In this document: one piece after another, positions 25,773-35,848 of the stretch | Position numbering within the stretch: the stretch's first letter is position 1 | How the letters are laid out: every line of letters begins with the position of its first letter | From: Pikeienuella piscinae | GTDB lineage: Bacteria; Pseudomonadota; Alphaproteobacteria; Rhodobacterales; Rhodobacteraceae | Assembly: GCF_011044155.1 (NCBI RefSeq) | Contig: NZ_CP049056.1 | Location: 1,736,001 to 1,800,000, forward strand | Direction: 5' to 3' | Length of the DNA stretch: 64,000 nt | The notes under the pieces: model-generated | What the model was told of the DNA's origin: nothing | Databases searched by the model: none | Seen by the model: only the letters and a program-made list of their open reading frames with translations | Program-made: the position numbers and the translations under genes

Positions 25773-26316
25773 ATTCGGCTGTCTCCGTATTGACGACAAT
25801 CTTTTCGCCCTGACCGACAAAGGGCGGGACGAGGACGCGGACGCCGTTCTCCAGCACCGCCGGCTTGAAGCTGTTCGCGGCGGTCTGGCCCTTCACCACC
25901 GGCTCGGTCTCGCTGATCTCGCAGGTGACCTTCTCGGGGAGTGTGCAGGAAAGCGCCTCCTCCTCGTAAAACTCCACCGTCACGGTCATCCCGTCCTGAA
26001 GGAAGGGCCGCCGGTCGCCGAGGATATCGGCGGGAATCTCGGTCTGTTCGAAGGTTTCCGAGTCCATGAAGACCAGCATCCCGTCGCTCTCGTAGAGAAA
26101 CTGCTGATCCTTCTGATCGAGCCGGACCCGCTCGACCTTGTCGGCCGAGCGGAAGCGCTCGTTGAGCTTGGAGCCGTTCCGGATGTTCTTCAGCTCGACC
26201 TGCGCGAAGGCGCCGCCCTTGCCGGGCTTCACATGCGCCGTCTTCACGGCGATCCAGAGACCATCATTGTGCTCGATGATGTTGCCGGGACGGATTTCGT
26301 TGCCGTTGATCTTCAT
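25756..26316 (-). CDS. efp: Translation elongation factor P
   Basis: 186 residues, [21 protein letters not shown] start and the usual three-domain length. The modified-lysine loop is [12 protein letters not shown], so the residue equivalent to Lys34 is present. EF-P relieves ribosome stalling at polyproline. The ATG at 26316 is the conserved start; the longer open frame is antisense to the M32 gene. First gene of the efp-cupin-suhB operon, divergent from the M32 carboxypeptidase with 158 bases between starts. Confidence 0.96.
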   Translation of the reverse strand: MKINGNEIRPGNIIEHNDGLWIAVKTAHVKPGKGGAFAQVELKNIRNGSKLNERFRSADKVERVRLDQKDQQFLYESDGMLVFMDSETFEQTEIPADILGDRRPFLQDGMTVTVEFYEEEALSCTLPEKVTCEISETEPVVKGQTAANSFKPAVLENGVRVLVPPFVGQGEKIVVNTETAEYVERA

Positions 26317-26474
26317 GCGGTGCCTCGCTGGGGCGTCGGTCGGGGTCTCGGCGCGTATATCGGGACGGATGGGAGGTGGCAAGGCGGCGCGCCGCGGTGG
26401 CGAAGCCATGCTTTGTCTTTGCCCGGAATTGGGCGTATCCCACCGCGCATCGTTTCGACCGACGGAGCTTCCAT

Positions 26475-27950
26475 ATGTCCTTCGCCTCCCTCCTCTCCCA
26501 TCTTCGCCAGACCGCCGCGCTGGAGCAGACGGCGGGGCTGCTCTCCTGGGATCAGGAGGCGATGATGCCGGTGAAAGGCGCCGCGCAACGGGCGGAACTG
26601 GCCGGGGCGATGGCGGCGGTGATCCACGCGCGCAACGCCGATCCGCGCATCCCTGAGTGGATCGCGGCGATCGACCGCCGCGCGCTATCGGAATTCGACG
26701 CGGCGAATCTCCGCGAGGCGGAGCGGGCCTATCGCCTGGCGACCCGCATTCCGGCGCGGCTGGCGGAAGAAAGCGCGAAAGCGGCGTCGGAAGGGCATCG
26801 CGTCTGGGCCGCCGCGCGGGCGGCGAAGGACTTTCAGGCCTTCGCCCCTGCCCTGAAGCAGATCCTGGCGCTGAAGCGGGAGGAGGCCGCCTGTCTCGCG
26901 GAAGGGGACGGGCCGGACGCGCTCTACGACGCGCTGCTCGATCAGTTCGAACCCGGCGCAAAGACCGCCGATATCGGCCCAATGCTGGAGGGGATGCGCC
27001 CGCGCCTCACCGCGCTCCGCGCCGCGATCGCCGAGAAACCCGCCCCGAAAGCGCCCGAAGGCGCCTTCGCGTCGGCGCGGCAACTCAGCCTTGCGAAGAC
27101 GGTGGCGCGGCGCATCGGCTACGATTTGGAGGCCGGACGGATCGACCTCGTGGTTCACCCCTTCTGTTCCGGGACCGGCGGCGATGTCCGTATCACCACG
27201 CGCGTGGACGAGGCGGACCCTTTCAACTGCCTCTACTCGACCATTCACGAGACCGGCCACGCGCTCTATGCGCAGGGCGCGGCCGATCCGTTCCTGCCGG
27301 CGGCCGACTATTGCTCGATGGCGGTGCATGAAAGCCAGTCCCGGTTCTGGGAGAACTGGGTCGGGCGTTCACGCCCGTTCGCAGAGTGGCTGCATCCCGT
27401 GATGGTGGAGGCGTTCGGCGAAACCGGACTCGACGGGCCGGACGCGCTCTACGCCGCCGCCAACCGCGTCGAGACCGGCTTCATCCGCACCGAGGCGGAC
27501 GAGGCGCATTACAATCTCCATGTCCTGCTGCGGTTCGAACTGGAGCGCGATCTCATCTCCGGGGCGCTGGAGGTGGATGCGCTGGAGGCGGAATGGAACG
27601 CGCGCTTCCGGCGCGATTTCGGGCTGACGCCGCCCGACGCCGCGCTTGGCGCGCTGCAGGACGTGCACTGGTCGGCCGGGCTCTTCGGCTATTTCCCGAC
27701 CTATGCGCTCGGCAACGTCTACGCCGCCTGTCTCGACGCCGCGATGCGAACGGCGCTTCCGGGGCGCGACGAGATGCTGCGCACGGCTGAGACCGGGCCG
27801 ATCCTCGCCTGGCTGCGCGAGAAGATCCACGTCAGGGGACGGGCGTTGGCCGCCCCGGCGCTGATCGAGGAGGCGACGGGCGCGCCGCCCTCCGCGGCGC
27901 CCCTTCTCGATCATCTCGAAGCGAAATTCGGGGCGCTCTATGACCTCTGA
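26475..27950 (+). CDS. M32-family carboxypeptidase (Taq type)
   Basis: 491 residues, standard length. The zinc motif is HETGH (His258-His262) in [14 protein letters not shown], and the third ligand glutamate lies in [12 protein letters not shown], the second diagnostic box of M32. The N-terminus has [13 protein letters not shown]. It removes C-terminal residues from peptides in the cytoplasm. The ATG at 26475 gives [10 protein letters not shown] and has GGAG upstream. slyX overlaps its end by 11 bases, so they form an operon. Confidence 0.94.
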   Translation: MSFASLLSHLRQTAALEQTAGLLSWDQEAMMPVKGAAQRAELAGAMAAVIHARNADPRIPEWIAAIDRRALSEFDAANLREAERAYRLATRIPARLAEESAKAASEGHRVWAAARAAKDFQAFAPALKQILALKREEAACLAEGDGPDALYDALLDQFEPGAKTADIGPMLEGMRPRLTALRAAIAEKPAPKAPEGAFASARQLSLAKTVARRIGYDLEAGRIDLVVHPFCSGTGGDVRITTRVDEADPFNCLYSTIHETGHALYAQGAADPFLPAADYCSMAVHESQSRFWENWVGRSRPFAEWLHPVMVEAFGETGLDGPDALYAAANRVETGFIRTEADEAHYNLHVLLRFELERDLISGALEVDALEAEWNARFRRDFGLTPPDAALGALQDVHWSAGLFGYFPTYALGNVYAACLDAAMRTALPGRDEMLRTAETGPILAWLREKIHVRGRALAAPALIEEATGAPPSAAPLLDHLEAKFGALYDL

Positions 27951-28146
27951 GCGCTTCGAGTCGCTGGAGATCGCGCTCGCTCACGCCGAGGCGGAGATCG
28001 CCGACCTTTCCGAGACCTGCTCCCGGCAATGGGCGGAGATCGACGCGCTGAAACATCAGATCGCGAAACTGACCCGCTCGCTGGAGGCGATGGCGGCGGA
28101 GCCGGAGGACGCCCCCGATCCCGATCAGCGCCCACCGCACTACTGA
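27940..28146 (+). CDS. slyX: SlyX family protein
   Basis: 68 residues: one long amphipathic coiled coil (FESLEIALAHAEAEIADLSE, then QIAKLTRSLEAM) and a C-terminal PPHY, which is the near-universal SlyX ending. Function unknown; named after an E. coli gene next to slyD. It overlaps the M32 gene by 11 bases and the convergent LysR-family gene by 7 bases. Confidence 0.88.
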   Translation: MTSERFESLEIALAHAEAEIADLSETCSRQWAEIDALKHQIAKLTRSLEAMAAEPEDAPDPDQRPPHY

Positions 28147-29015
28147 GCTCGAAGAACCGGGTCGGCGCGCAGCGCCGCCGCGAAAAAACGCCGGCAGGCC
28201 AGGATGCGCGGGGTCTCCGCCAGGTCCCGATGCGCGGCGACCCAGACGCCCGTCTCGAACGTCTCGCTGAACGCGGCGGCCCGCGTGAGCCCCGTGGCGA
28301 GACAGTCGGGGATACACGCGAGGCCGATCCCATCGCGCGCCAGCGCCGCGAGCGTGACGAAACTGTCCGCGCGAAACGCGATGCGCGATTTGGGCAGCAA
28401 CTGCTGCCATTCATGAACCGGAGACCGCGAAAGCAGTTCGGACACGCCCAGCCAGACGTGATCGGCCGGATCGCCCGAGGGATGCGCCGAGAGATACGCC
28501 GCCGAGCCCCAGACCCGCATCCGCATGGCGCCCACCCGCTCGCCGACTAGATTCTCGGGCAGCGCCTGCGCCGGGCGCACGGTCATCTCGGCGTCGAGCC
28601 GGCCGAGATCGAGCCGCGCGTTGGTCGCCGCCAGCGTCACGCTCATCTTGGGATAGGCGGCCCGGAACGCCGCGAGATGCGGCGGCAGGAGCGAAACGAC
28701 GAGCGAATCGGTCGAAGTCAGCCTGAGCGAGCCGGAAAGCCGGCCGTCCGCGCCGGCCGCCGCCCGCTCGAACCCGTCGATGGCGGCTTCGACCGCGCGA
28801 AGCCTCTCAATCATCGCGGCGGCGGAGGGCGCGACGCTGGCGCCCCGCGCGCTCCGCTCGAACAGGGTGAAGCCGCGACGGCGCTCGAACGCGTTGATCC
28901 GGCGCAGAACAGTAGCGTGGTTGAGGCCCAGCGCCTTCGCGGCGGCGTTCACCGAACCCGCATCCGCGACCGCAAGCGCGACGCGTAGATCATCCCAGCT
29001 TCCGTTGTGCGGCAA
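28140..29015 (-). CDS. LysR-family transcriptional regulator
   Basis: About 291 residues. An N-terminal winged helix-turn-helix (WDDLRVALAVADAGSVNAAAKALGL, then HATVLRRINAFERR) is followed by a LysR substrate-binding domain. The start is not certain: no ATG is in frame near the domain. TTG at 29015 has GGAG seven bases upstream and puts the helix-turn-helix at the usual distance, so I prefer it. A GTG at 29063 would add 16 residues but has no ribosome-binding site and would invade the divergent promoter. It is divergent from the cytochrome c' gene and may regulate it. Confidence 0.85.
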   Translation of the reverse strand: MPHNGSWDDLRVALAVADAGSVNAAAKALGLNHATVLRRINAFERRRGFTLFERSARGASVAPSAAAMIERLRAVEAAIDGFERAAAGADGRLSGSLRLTSTDSLVVSLLPPHLAAFRAAYPKMSVTLAATNARLDLGRLDAEMTVRPAQALPENLVGERVGAMRMRVWGSAAYLSAHPSGDPADHVWLGVSELLSRSPVHEWQQLLPKSRIAFRADSFVTLAALARDGIGLACIPDCLATGLTRAAAFSETFETGVWVAAHRDLAETPRILACRRFFAAALRADPVLRAQ

Positions 29016-29148
29016 TGCACATCTCCATAACGAAATTTGCAGGGTTCTACCATCATTTCGCACAAGTTACACTGTTGGGGATGGTCTGAAAGACCAGAGC
29101 CAGCAGGCGGTCGGCGACAGCGTCCACCGCCACAGCAGAGGAACGCCA

Positions 29149-29619
29149 ATGATCGGAGATTTCGTGAAATTCAGCCTGGCCGCGGTGGTCGCGCTTGGCG
29201 CTGGCGCAGCCATGGCCCAGGACGTCTCGAAGGCGGTGTCGGCGCGGCAATCGCTGATGAAGCTCAACGCCCACTATATCGGCCAGCTCGGCGCGATGGC
29301 GAAAGGCGAGGTCGAGTACGATTCCGAGCAGGCGAAAGCGGCGGCGGAGTCGCTGGCCGCGGTCGCGGCGCTGGATCAGGGCGCGATGTGGCCCGCCGGC
29401 TCGGACAGCGATACGCTGGGCGAGGAGGCGACCGAAGCGCTCCCGGTGATCTGGACAAGCTATCCGGCGATCACCGAAAACATCGACGCGCTCGCTGACG
29501 CGACCGCGAATCTGGCTGCGGTCGCGGGCGACGGGCTGGAAGCGCTGCGCGGAGGGATCGGACCGGTCGGAAAGGCCTGCGGCGCCTGCCACAAGGAATA
29601 CCGCGTCCCGAAAAACTGA
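29149..29619 (+). CDS. Cytochrome c' (class II)
   Basis: 156 residues with a cleavable signal peptide (1-23, ending AMAQ). The single haem motif CGACHKEYR lies at the extreme C-terminus, as in cytochromes c' of four-helix-bundle type. These periplasmic haemoproteins bind NO and CO and help with NO tolerance. The ATG at 29149 follows AGAGGAA. The next gene, a dihaem cytochrome, starts only 7 bases later. Divergent from the LysR-family gene. Confidence 0.93.
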   Translation: MIGDFVKFSLAAVVALGAGAAMAQDVSKAVSARQSLMKLNAHYIGQLGAMAKGEVEYDSEQAKAAAESLAAVAALDQGAMWPAGSDSDTLGEEATEALPVIWTSYPAITENIDALADATANLAAVAGDGLEALRGGIGPVGKACGACHKEYRVPKN

Positions 29620-29626
29620 GGGACGA

Positions 29627-30529
29627 ATGAAGCGGACGCGCGCTTTCATCATCGGGCTCGGCGCGATCGGCGCGGCGGGCCTGACCGGCATCTGGCTGCT
29701 CACGGCGCCGCAAAGGATCGATCCGGCCGCGTTCGACGGGCTCTCCGGCGACCCCGCGCGCGGCGAGCGGATCTTCCATATCGGCGGCTGCGCCTCCTGC
29801 CACACGCCGCCAGGAGCGGAAGGAGAGGTCGCGCTCGGCGGCGGACGGGCCTTCGTCACCGCGTTTGGAACCTTCCACGCGCCGAACATCTCGCCAGGGC
29901 CCGAAGGGATCGGCGGCTGGAGCGAAGAGGACCTCGCCAACGCGATGATCGAGGGCGTCTCGCCACAGGGTGAACACTACTATCCCGCGTTCCCCTACAC
30001 CTCCTACGCGCGGATGGCGCTGACCGATGTCGTCGATCTTCACGCCCATCTCATGACCCTGCCGGTTTCGGACAAGACGAGCGTCGCGCATGAGGTGTCG
30101 TTTCCCTTCTCCGTCCGGCGCGGGGTCGGACTCTGGAAGCGGCTCTACCTTTCGCCCCATCCGGTGATCGAAACCGGCGATCCTCAGATCGAGCGCGGGC
30201 GCTACCTGGTCGAGGGGCCGGGCCATTGCAGCGAATGCCACACCCCGCGCGACGCGTTCGGCGGGCTGAAGCGCGGGCGCTGGATGGCGGGCGGGCCGAA
30301 CCCGGACGGCAAGGGAAGCATACCGAACATCACGCCGGGCAAAGGCGGGCTGGACTGGAGCGCGGCCGATATCGCCGAATATCTGAAATCCGGCTTCACA
30401 CCCGATTACGACGTCGCCGGCGGGCAGATGGCGGACGTGGTGCAGAACACCGCCTTCCTGACGGATGAGGATCGCGCCGCCATCGCCGCATATCTGAAAG
30501 CGCTGCCGCCCCTCTCCACGCAACCCTGA
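29627..30529 (+). CDS. Dihaem c-type cytochrome
   Basis: 300 residues. A single N-terminal hydrophobic segment (about 5-27) serves as signal or anchor. It has two haem-binding motifs, CASCH (about 55) and CSECH (about 204), each followed by a class I cytochrome c fold with a conserved Met-rich segment. The pattern resembles the cytochrome subunits of alcohol or aldehyde dehydrogenases, such as AdhB/GmcC-like proteins, but no dehydrogenase is adjacent. Electron transfer in the periplasm together with cytochrome c' is likely. It lies 7 bases from cycP-like and in one operon with it. Confidence 0.88.
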   Translation: MKRTRAFIIGLGAIGAAGLTGIWLLTAPQRIDPAAFDGLSGDPARGERIFHIGGCASCHTPPGAEGEVALGGGRAFVTAFGTFHAPNISPGPEGIGGWSEEDLANAMIEGVSPQGEHYYPAFPYTSYARMALTDVVDLHAHLMTLPVSDKTSVAHEVSFPFSVRRGVGLWKRLYLSPHPVIETGDPQIERGRYLVEGPGHCSECHTPRDAFGGLKRGRWMAGGPNPDGKGSIPNITPGKGGLDWSAADIAEYLKSGFTPDYDVAGGQMADVVQNTAFLTDEDRAAIAAYLKALPPLSTQP

Positions 30530-30595
30530 TCTGCAGAATGCGGCTTTGCCTTGCGCGTCCGCCCCTGATCTAAGACCGGGGGGAGGATGACTACG

Positions 30596-31489
30596 ATGCA
30601 GAGGAAAGACAGGATCGACGCCTTTGGCGGCGCCGTGCTGGTCAGCTTTTCGGCGTCCCTGGGGCTCAATCAGGCGTTGGTGAAACTGGTGAACGCCGGC
30701 TACGCGCCGTTTTTTCAGGCCGGGCTTCGTTCGGCCATCGCATTCCTCCCGGTGCTCATCTTCGCGCTGCTGCTTCGCAAACGGCTTTCGATCAGCGACG
30801 GCAGCCTTCCGGCGGGGGTCGCCTGCGGCCTGGTTTTCTGCGTCGAGTTCATGCTGCTGTTTGTCGCGCTCGATTACACCTCGGTCTCGCGCGCCTCGGT
30901 CTTTTTCTACACCATGCCGGTCTGGGTGACGCTTGGCGCGCATTTCCTGCTGCCGGGCGAGCGCATGACCGCGGCGAAGGCGGCCGGCCTCGCGTTCGCC
31001 GTCGGCGGGGTGGTCCTGGCGCTCTCCGGCAACGCGGCGCCGGCCTCGGAGCGGGCGCTGATCGGCGACGTGATGTGCCTCCTCTCGGCTGTCGCCTGGG
31101 CGACGATCGCGCTGATGACGCGGACGACGCGGATGTCGCGCTCTTCGCCGGAGATGCAGCTCCTCTATCAACTCGCGGTCTCCATCCCCATCCTGATCGG
31201 CGCCGCATGGCTGACCGGCGACATGCTGCGCGCGCCGACCGCGGCGCTGACCGGGATCCTGTTCTTCCAGGCGCTCGCCATCGTCGCCTGCGGCTTTCTC
31301 GCCTGGTTCTGGGTGCTGACGATCTATCCGGCCTCGGATGTCGCCAGCTTCGGATTTCTTGCGCCGGTTTTCGGCGTCTTTTTCGGCTGGGTGATCTTCG
31401 ACGAACCGCTCTCGCCCCGACTGATCGGCGCGTTGGCGCTGGTCGCGCTCGGCATCGTCCTGGTGAACTACCGGCGAAAGGCGCGCTAA
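30596..31489 (+). CDS. DMT-superfamily transporter (EamA domains)
   Basis: About 297 residues with ten predicted transmembrane helices in two EamA repeats (N-half from VLVSFSASLGLNQAL, C-half from GDVMCLLSAVAWATIALM). Probably an exporter of amino acids or metabolites. Two ATGs compete: 30587 directly abuts the GGGGGGAGG ribosome-binding site, which leaves no spacing, while 30596 is 9 bases from it and is preferred. It stands alone after the cytochrome operon. Confidence 0.85.
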   Translation: MQRKDRIDAFGGAVLVSFSASLGLNQALVKLVNAGYAPFFQAGLRSAIAFLPVLIFALLLRKRLSISDGSLPAGVACGLVFCVEFMLLFVALDYTSVSRASVFFYTMPVWVTLGAHFLLPGERMTAAKAAGLAFAVGGVVLALSGNAAPASERALIGDVMCLLSAVAWATIALMTRTTRMSRSSPEMQLLYQLAVSIPILIGAAWLTGDMLRAPTAALTGILFFQALAIVACGFLAWFWVLTIYPASDVASFGFLAPVFGVFFGWVIFDEPLSPRLIGALALVALGIVLVNYRRKAR

Positions 31490-31563
31490 GGGCGCGAAAA
31501 GCGAAACCCTTGCGGCGACGCCCCTCCGCCGTTACCTGAGAAGCGCTGAAATCGGAGGCGAGC

Positions 31564-31848
31564 ATGAGTTCATTTCTTGCGATCTTCAACATGGCGATCG
31601 GGATCGCATGGTGGATCATCATCGTGCAGGCGGTGATGAGCTGGCTGATCTCGTTCAACGTGCTGAACATCCGTCAGCCGCTCGTCTACCAGATCTGGTC
31701 CGGGCTGAACCGGCTGACCGAGCCGGTCTACCGGCCGATCCGAAACCTGCTGCCGTCGATGGGCGGGATCGACATCACCCCGGTCATCGTTCTTCTCGCG
31801 CTTTCGGCGCTGCAGATCGTCGTCAACAACAATCTCTCGCCCTATTGA
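31564..31848 (+). CDS. YggT-family membrane protein
   Basis: 94 residues, two hydrophobic helices (about 6-30 and 72-90) and the signature RILLSWF-equivalent VMSWLISFNV, with LTEPVYRPIRNLLPSMGGIDITP between the helices. YggT proteins are often next to cell-division or osmotic genes, and here sit with DUF167. Function unclear. GGAGG lies 6 bases upstream of the ATG. It overlaps the next gene by four bases. Confidence 0.9.
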   Translation: MSSFLAIFNMAIGIAWWIIIVQAVMSWLISFNVLNIRQPLVYQIWSGLNRLTEPVYRPIRNLLPSMGGIDITPVIVLLALSALQIVVNNNLSPY

Positions 31849-32174
31849 GCGGCGCGGAACCCTGGCGCGCGGCGCCGGGCGGGGTCTCGCTCAAAGTCCG
31901 GCTGACGCCGAAAGGCGGCGCCGACCGGATCGACGGGATCGGCGCCGATGCGGAGGGCCGGCCGGTCCTCCTTGTCCGCGTCGCCGCGCCGCCGGTCGAG
32001 GGCGCGGCGAACGCGGCGCTCATCAAGCTGATCGCCAAGGCCGCCGGCGCGCCGAAATCCCGGCTTTCGCTGACGGCCGGGGCCGGCGCCCGGATCAAGC
32101 GGCTGCACATCTCCGGCGACGCGCAGGCGATCGCGGACGCCCTGCGCGCCGCCGTACCGGCCCGGCGCGCGTGA
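31845..32174 (+). CDS. DUF167 (YggU) family protein
   Basis: 109 residues. The core SLKVRLTPKGGADRIDGIG, RVAAPPVEGAANAALIKLIAKA and AGARIKRLHISGD is a complete DUF167 domain. The start is TTG at 31845, overlapping the yggT stop (TTGA), since no ATG or GTG precedes the domain in frame. The role is unknown; the fold may bind nucleic acid. YggT-YggU neighbours are common in proteobacteria. Confidence 0.85.
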   Translation: MSGAEPWRAAPGGVSLKVRLTPKGGADRIDGIGADAEGRPVLLVRVAAPPVEGAANAALIKLIAKAAGAPKSRLSLTAGAGARIKRLHISGDAQAIADALRAAVPARRA

Positions 32175-32247
32175 TGAGCGTCCGCGCGGTCGCCTACGAC
32201 TTCACGCCCCGCGCAGATCGGCTGCGCGCGCGAGACAGGAGCATTCC

Positions 32248-32781
32248 ATGCTGATCCCCCGCAAACCTACCCCCGACCTCTCCCTCGACCTCCACGGCGG
32301 CGGGACGTTCACGCTCTCGAAGGAAACTTCGCAACGCGGAACGCTGCTGTGCTTCTATCGGGGGCTTCACTGCCCGATCTGCGCGACCTATCTCGGGGAG
32401 CTGGCGAAGCTCGTCCCGGAATTCGAAGCCCGCGGGGTCGGCGTCGTCGCGATCTCCTGCGACACCGCGGAGAGAGCGCGGGGTATGGCCGACAAGCTCG
32501 CCTCGCCGTTGCGCGTCGCCTACGGGCTGCCGCTCGCGGAAGCGAAGGACTGGGGTCTCTACCTCTCGACCTCGCGCGGCAAGACCTCGACCGGGCTGGA
32601 CGAGCCCGCCCTCTTCGCCGAGCCGGGGCTCTTCATGACCGGGCCGAACCGCGCGCTCTATTTCGGTTCGGTGCAGACCATGCCGTTCGTCCGCCCGCAT
32701 TTTCCCGAGCTGCTCAAGATGCTCGATCACGCGATCGCGAAGAACTACCCCGCGCGCGGGGAATATGTCGGCCCGGTCTGA
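32248..32781 (+). CDS. Peroxiredoxin-like protein (AhpC/TSA family)
   Basis: 177 residues. The redox site is FYRGLHCPICATYLGEL, a CxxC in place of the usual PxxxTxxC, as seen in the PRX-like2 or bacterioferritin-comigratory-related group. A thioredoxin-fold core follows with AISCDTAERARGMADKL. Probably a thiol oxidoreductase or peroxidase in the cytoplasm. It has no signal peptide. AGGAGC precedes the ATG. Monocistronic by context. Confidence 0.8.
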   Translation: MLIPRKPTPDLSLDLHGGGTFTLSKETSQRGTLLCFYRGLHCPICATYLGELAKLVPEFEARGVGVVAISCDTAERARGMADKLASPLRVAYGLPLAEAKDWGLYLSTSRGKTSTGLDEPALFAEPGLFMTGPNRALYFGSVQTMPFVRPHFPELLKMLDHAIAKNYPARGEYVGPV

Positions 32782-32790
32782 AGCCGCGCC

Positions 32791-33405
32791 TCAGTCCGCC
32801 GCGAAACAGTAGAACAGCCCGTCGCCGCCAGTCCCGCGCAGATCCTCAAGGCCGCACCCGCGCGAGGCGTGCGCCGAGTTCCACGAGGTCGGGTTGGCGC
32901 CGCCGCCGGTCCGGTCATGATGCCCGACCATGGCCGAACCCTCGCCGCTGCTGGTCCAGTCGGCGCAGGCGCCGCCCTCCAGCCGCCCGTCGAGATTCGA
33001 CCCGGTGAGGATGTCATGCCGGTTCGGCTCGTCGCCGCGCCCGTTCACCACCTCACCGCGCTCGGTGAGCGAGGCTTCTTTCGACAGGCGGTTCTGGTCG
33101 CTGTGGAGGTCTTCGACGCTTTTCGCGACGATTTCCCCCTTCGCGTTCGCCCAGGGCCCGGCGCCGATCCGGTCGCGCGCGTCCTCGGCGCTGGTCGAAA
33201 GATAGGCGCGCCATGTCTTGCCGGTGACGCCGGCGGCCTCGGCCAGCTCGGCGCAATAGGCGTCGGCCCCTTCGAGACCGCCGAGATCGGCGCCGTTCCC
33301 AGGGTTCACGCTGGTGATGAAGAAGCTCATCCCGGCGTCCTGAGCGACGGCGGGGGCCGCGAAGACGGCGACAAGAGCCGCGGCGAGCGCATGTCTGTGG
33401 GCCAT
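32791..33405 (-). CDS. Secreted protein with lectin-like (DUF1554-type) domain
   Basis: 204 residues. A signal peptide (1-21, ending AVAQ) precedes a domain that begins SFFITSVNPGNGADLGGLEGADAYC. That pattern, followed by WRAYLSTSAEDARDRIG, is seen in proteins annotated as lectin-like or DUF1554 (C-type lectin or endostatin fold). Cysteines near residues 51, 147, 184 and 199 could make two disulfides. Probably periplasmic or exported and ligand-binding; the ligand is unknown. Convergent with the peroxiredoxin-like gene (9 bases between stops). Confidence 0.55.
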   Translation of the reverse strand: MAHRHALAAALVAVFAAPAVAQDAGMSFFITSVNPGNGADLGGLEGADAYCAELAEAAGVTGKTWRAYLSTSAEDARDRIGAGPWANAKGEIVAKSVEDLHSDQNRLSKEASLTERGEVVNGRGDEPNRHDILTGSNLDGRLEGGACADWTSSGEGSAMVGHHDRTGGGANPTSWNSAHASRGCGLEDLRGTGGDGLFYCFAAD

Positions 33406-33477
33406 GGGGGTCTCCTCACGATTCTACGAAGGGGCGAAACGCGCGGATCATAACGCGCCCACCGGGCATCATCCCCA

Positions 33478-33633
33478 TCATCTTGCCGTGAGGCCGGCCC
33501 CACGCGCATTTCGCAGCATGGACCACGGCGTGCGTCCCGGCGGCTTCGACCGGGAAAATTCGACGAAGATATCGGGGCGGTCAGGGTCGCCCGCGCCATC
33601 AAGCGCGCCGACGATCCCGGCCGCATCAGCCAT
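33478..33633 (-). CDS. Micro-ORF coupled to argG
   Basis: 51 codons starting at an ATG that shares its A with the argG stop (TGATG at 33631-33635). It encodes [20 protein letters not shown] at the N-terminus and ends in GAGLTAR. Third codon positions are GC-rich in frame, as in real genes here, and the middle (DIFVEFSRSKPPGR) is charged rather than membrane-like. No family is recognised. It may be a real small protein or merely an open frame behind argG. Confidence 0.35.
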   Translation of the reverse strand: MADAAGIVGALDGAGDPDRPDIFVEFSRSKPPGRTPWSMLRNARGAGLTAR

Positions 33634-34871
33634 CAGCCATCCTTCAGCCGCTTGTTCCGCATCGCCAGCAGCCGGAGCCTGAGCGCGTTGATCTTGATGA
33701 AGCCGGCGGCGTCCTTCTGGTCATAGGCGCCGGCGTCCTCCTCGAAGGTCACATGCGCTTCGGAATAGAGCGAGCGGTCCGACCAGCGGCCGACGCAGGC
33801 GACCGAGCTCTTGTAGAGCTTCAGCCGCACCGTCCCGCTCACATGCTCCTGGCTGCGGTCGATGGCGGCCTGAAGCATCTCGCGCTCCGGGCTGAACCAG
33901 TAGCCGAAATAGATCAGCTCGGCGTATTTCGGCATCAGCTCATCCTTCAGATGCGCCGCGCCGCGGTCGAGGGTGATCGACTCGATCCCGCGATGGCCCT
34001 CGAGCATGATCGTGCCGCCCGGCGTCTCGTAGATACCCCGCGACTTCATGCCCACATAGCGCCCCTCGACGAGGTCGAGCCGGCCGACGCCGTGCCTGCC
34101 GCCCAACTCGTTGAGCGCGGTCAGCATCTGAGCGGGAGAGAGCGGTTTTCCGTTCAGCGAAACCGGGTCGCCCTTCTCGTAGCCGATCTCGATGAATTCG
34201 GGCGTGTCGGGCGCGGCTTCGGGGTCGACAGTGCGCTGATAGACGTAATCTGGCGCGGCCTCGGCCGGGTCCTCCAGAACCTTGCCCTCGGACGAGGTGT
34301 GAAGAAGATTGGCGTCGACGGAAAACGGCGCCTCGCCGCGCTTGTCCTTCGGAACCGGCACCTGATGCGCCTCGGCCCATTCGATGAGTTTCGTGCGGCT
34401 GGTGAGGTCCCATTCCCGCCAGGGCGCGATCACCTTGATGTCCGGCTCCAGCGCATAGGCGGCAAGCTCGAACCGCACCTGATCGTTGCCCTTGCCGGTC
34501 GCGCCATGCGCGATGGCGTCGGCCCCGGTCTTGCGGGCCAGCTCCACCAGATGCTTGGAGATCAACGGCCGCGCGATGGAAGTGCCGAGCAGGTAAAGCC
34601 CCTCATAAACCGCATTGGCGCGGAACATCGGAAAGACGAAATCGCGCACGAACTCCTCGCGCACATCGACGATGTTGATGTTCTCCGGCGCGATGCCCAG
34701 AAGCTCCGCCTTGGCCCGCGCCGGCTCCAGTTCCTCGCCCTGGCCGAGATCGGCGGTGAAGGTCACCACCTCGCAGCCATATTCGGTCTGCAGCCATTTC
34801 AGGATGATCGAGGTGTCGAGCCCGCCGGAATAGGCGAGGACGACTTTCTTCGGGGCGGTGGCGGCTGGCAT
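33633..34871 (-). CDS. argG: Argininosuccinate synthase
   Basis: 412 residues. The N-terminal ATP-binding P-loop-like motif is [17 protein letters not shown], and the [16 protein letters not shown] block and C-terminal [17 protein letters not shown] are diagnostic. It joins citrulline and aspartate to argininosuccinate in arginine synthesis. The ATG at 34871 gives [17 protein letters not shown]; the longer frame is not conserved-looking. Convergent to the lectin-like gene region. No argH or argF is nearby. Confidence 0.96.
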   Translation of the reverse strand: MPAATAPKKVVLAYSGGLDTSIILKWLQTEYGCEVVTFTADLGQGEELEPARAKAELLGIAPENINIVDVREEFVRDFVFPMFRANAVYEGLYLLGTSIARPLISKHLVELARKTGADAIAHGATGKGNDQVRFELAAYALEPDIKVIAPWREWDLTSRTKLIEWAEAHQVPVPKDKRGEAPFSVDANLLHTSSEGKVLEDPAEAAPDYVYQRTVDPEAAPDTPEFIEIGYEKGDPVSLNGKPLSPAQMLTALNELGGRHGVGRLDLVEGRYVGMKSRGIYETPGGTIMLEGHRGIESITLDRGAAHLKDELMPKYAELIYFGYWFSPEREMLQAAIDRSQEHVSGTVRLKLYKSSVACVGRWSDRSLYSEAHVTFEEDAGAYDQKDAAGFIKINALRLRLLAMRNKRLKDG

Positions 34872-35054
34872 GGCGATCCTCTGGATTCGGGCCTCTGGGT
34901 TCAGGCCGCTGGCTTCGCCCTTCCGGGCGCGGGACGCCGCGCATTTATCCCGCTCGCGGGCGCGTTGCAATCGGCGGGCGGCGGCGGCGGCCGGATCGTT
35001 GACCGGCCCCGGGCGCGCCGCTACGCATGTTGCGGCTTCCATACGAGGATCGGC

Positions 35055-35783
35055 ATGAGCGTATCATTCGACTTTTCCGGCGCTGCGGCGCTCGTCACCG
35101 GCGGCTCGGACGGGATCGGCCTCGCCATTGCGCGGGCGTTCCGGGCGGCGGGCGCCACGGTGACGATCACCGGGACGCGGGCGGCGGCGGCGGATTACGA
35201 ACAGGACCTTTCCGGCTTCGCCTATCAGCAGCTGGTCGCGACCGATCCGGCCTCGGTCGATGCGGTCGCCACGGCGATGGGGCCGCTCGACGTGCTGGTG
35301 AACAACGCCGGGACCGCGATCCGGGCGCCCGAGGCGTTGACGCCCGAAGGTTTCGCGCGGAATGTCGAGATCAACCTGAACGCCGTCTACCGGCTGTCGC
35401 ACGGGCTGCGGCCGAAACTGGCGGAGCGCAAGGGCGCGATCGTCAACATCGCCTCGATGACCAGCTATATCGCCTCGCCCCGCGTGCCGGGCTACGGCGC
35501 GAGCAAGACCGCCATCGTCTCGCTCACGAAAACGCTCGCCACGCTCTACGCCGAGGACGGAATTCGCGTGAACGCCATCGCGCCCGGCTGGATCGAGACC
35601 AAGCTGACGGTTCCGGTCCGAGGCGCCGAAGCGCTGAACCGGCCGATCATCGAGCGCACGCCGATGGGCCGCTGGGGCCGGCCGGAGGAAATGGCTGAGC
35701 CGGTGCTGTTCCTCGCTTCGCCGGCGGCGGGGTTCGTCACCGGCGTGACGATGCCGGTGGACGGCGGCTACAGCGCGAACTGA
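35055..35783 (+). CDS. Short-chain dehydrogenase/reductase
   Basis: 242 residues. Classical SDR: the cofactor motif [17 protein letters not shown], the catalytic S-Y-K set ([10 protein letters not shown] and YGASKTAI) and the PGWIETKL loop. The C-terminal [16 protein letters not shown] closes the fold. NAD(P)-dependent oxidoreductase of unknown substrate. Divergent from argG. It is followed by the amidohydrolase 65 bases downstream. Confidence 0.9.
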   Translation: MSVSFDFSGAAALVTGGSDGIGLAIARAFRAAGATVTITGTRAAAADYEQDLSGFAYQQLVATDPASVDAVATAMGPLDVLVNNAGTAIRAPEALTPEGFARNVEINLNAVYRLSHGLRPKLAERKGAIVNIASMTSYIASPRVPGYGASKTAIVSLTKTLATLYAEDGIRVNAIAPGWIETKLTVPVRGAEALNRPIIERTPMGRWGRPEEMAEPVLFLASPAAGFVTGVTMPVDGGYSAN

Positions 35784-35848
35784 ACCCGCCGGGAATCCCT
35801 TGCGGATCGCATCGCGCCCCGATGGCGCGGAAACGACAGGAGAGGCGC

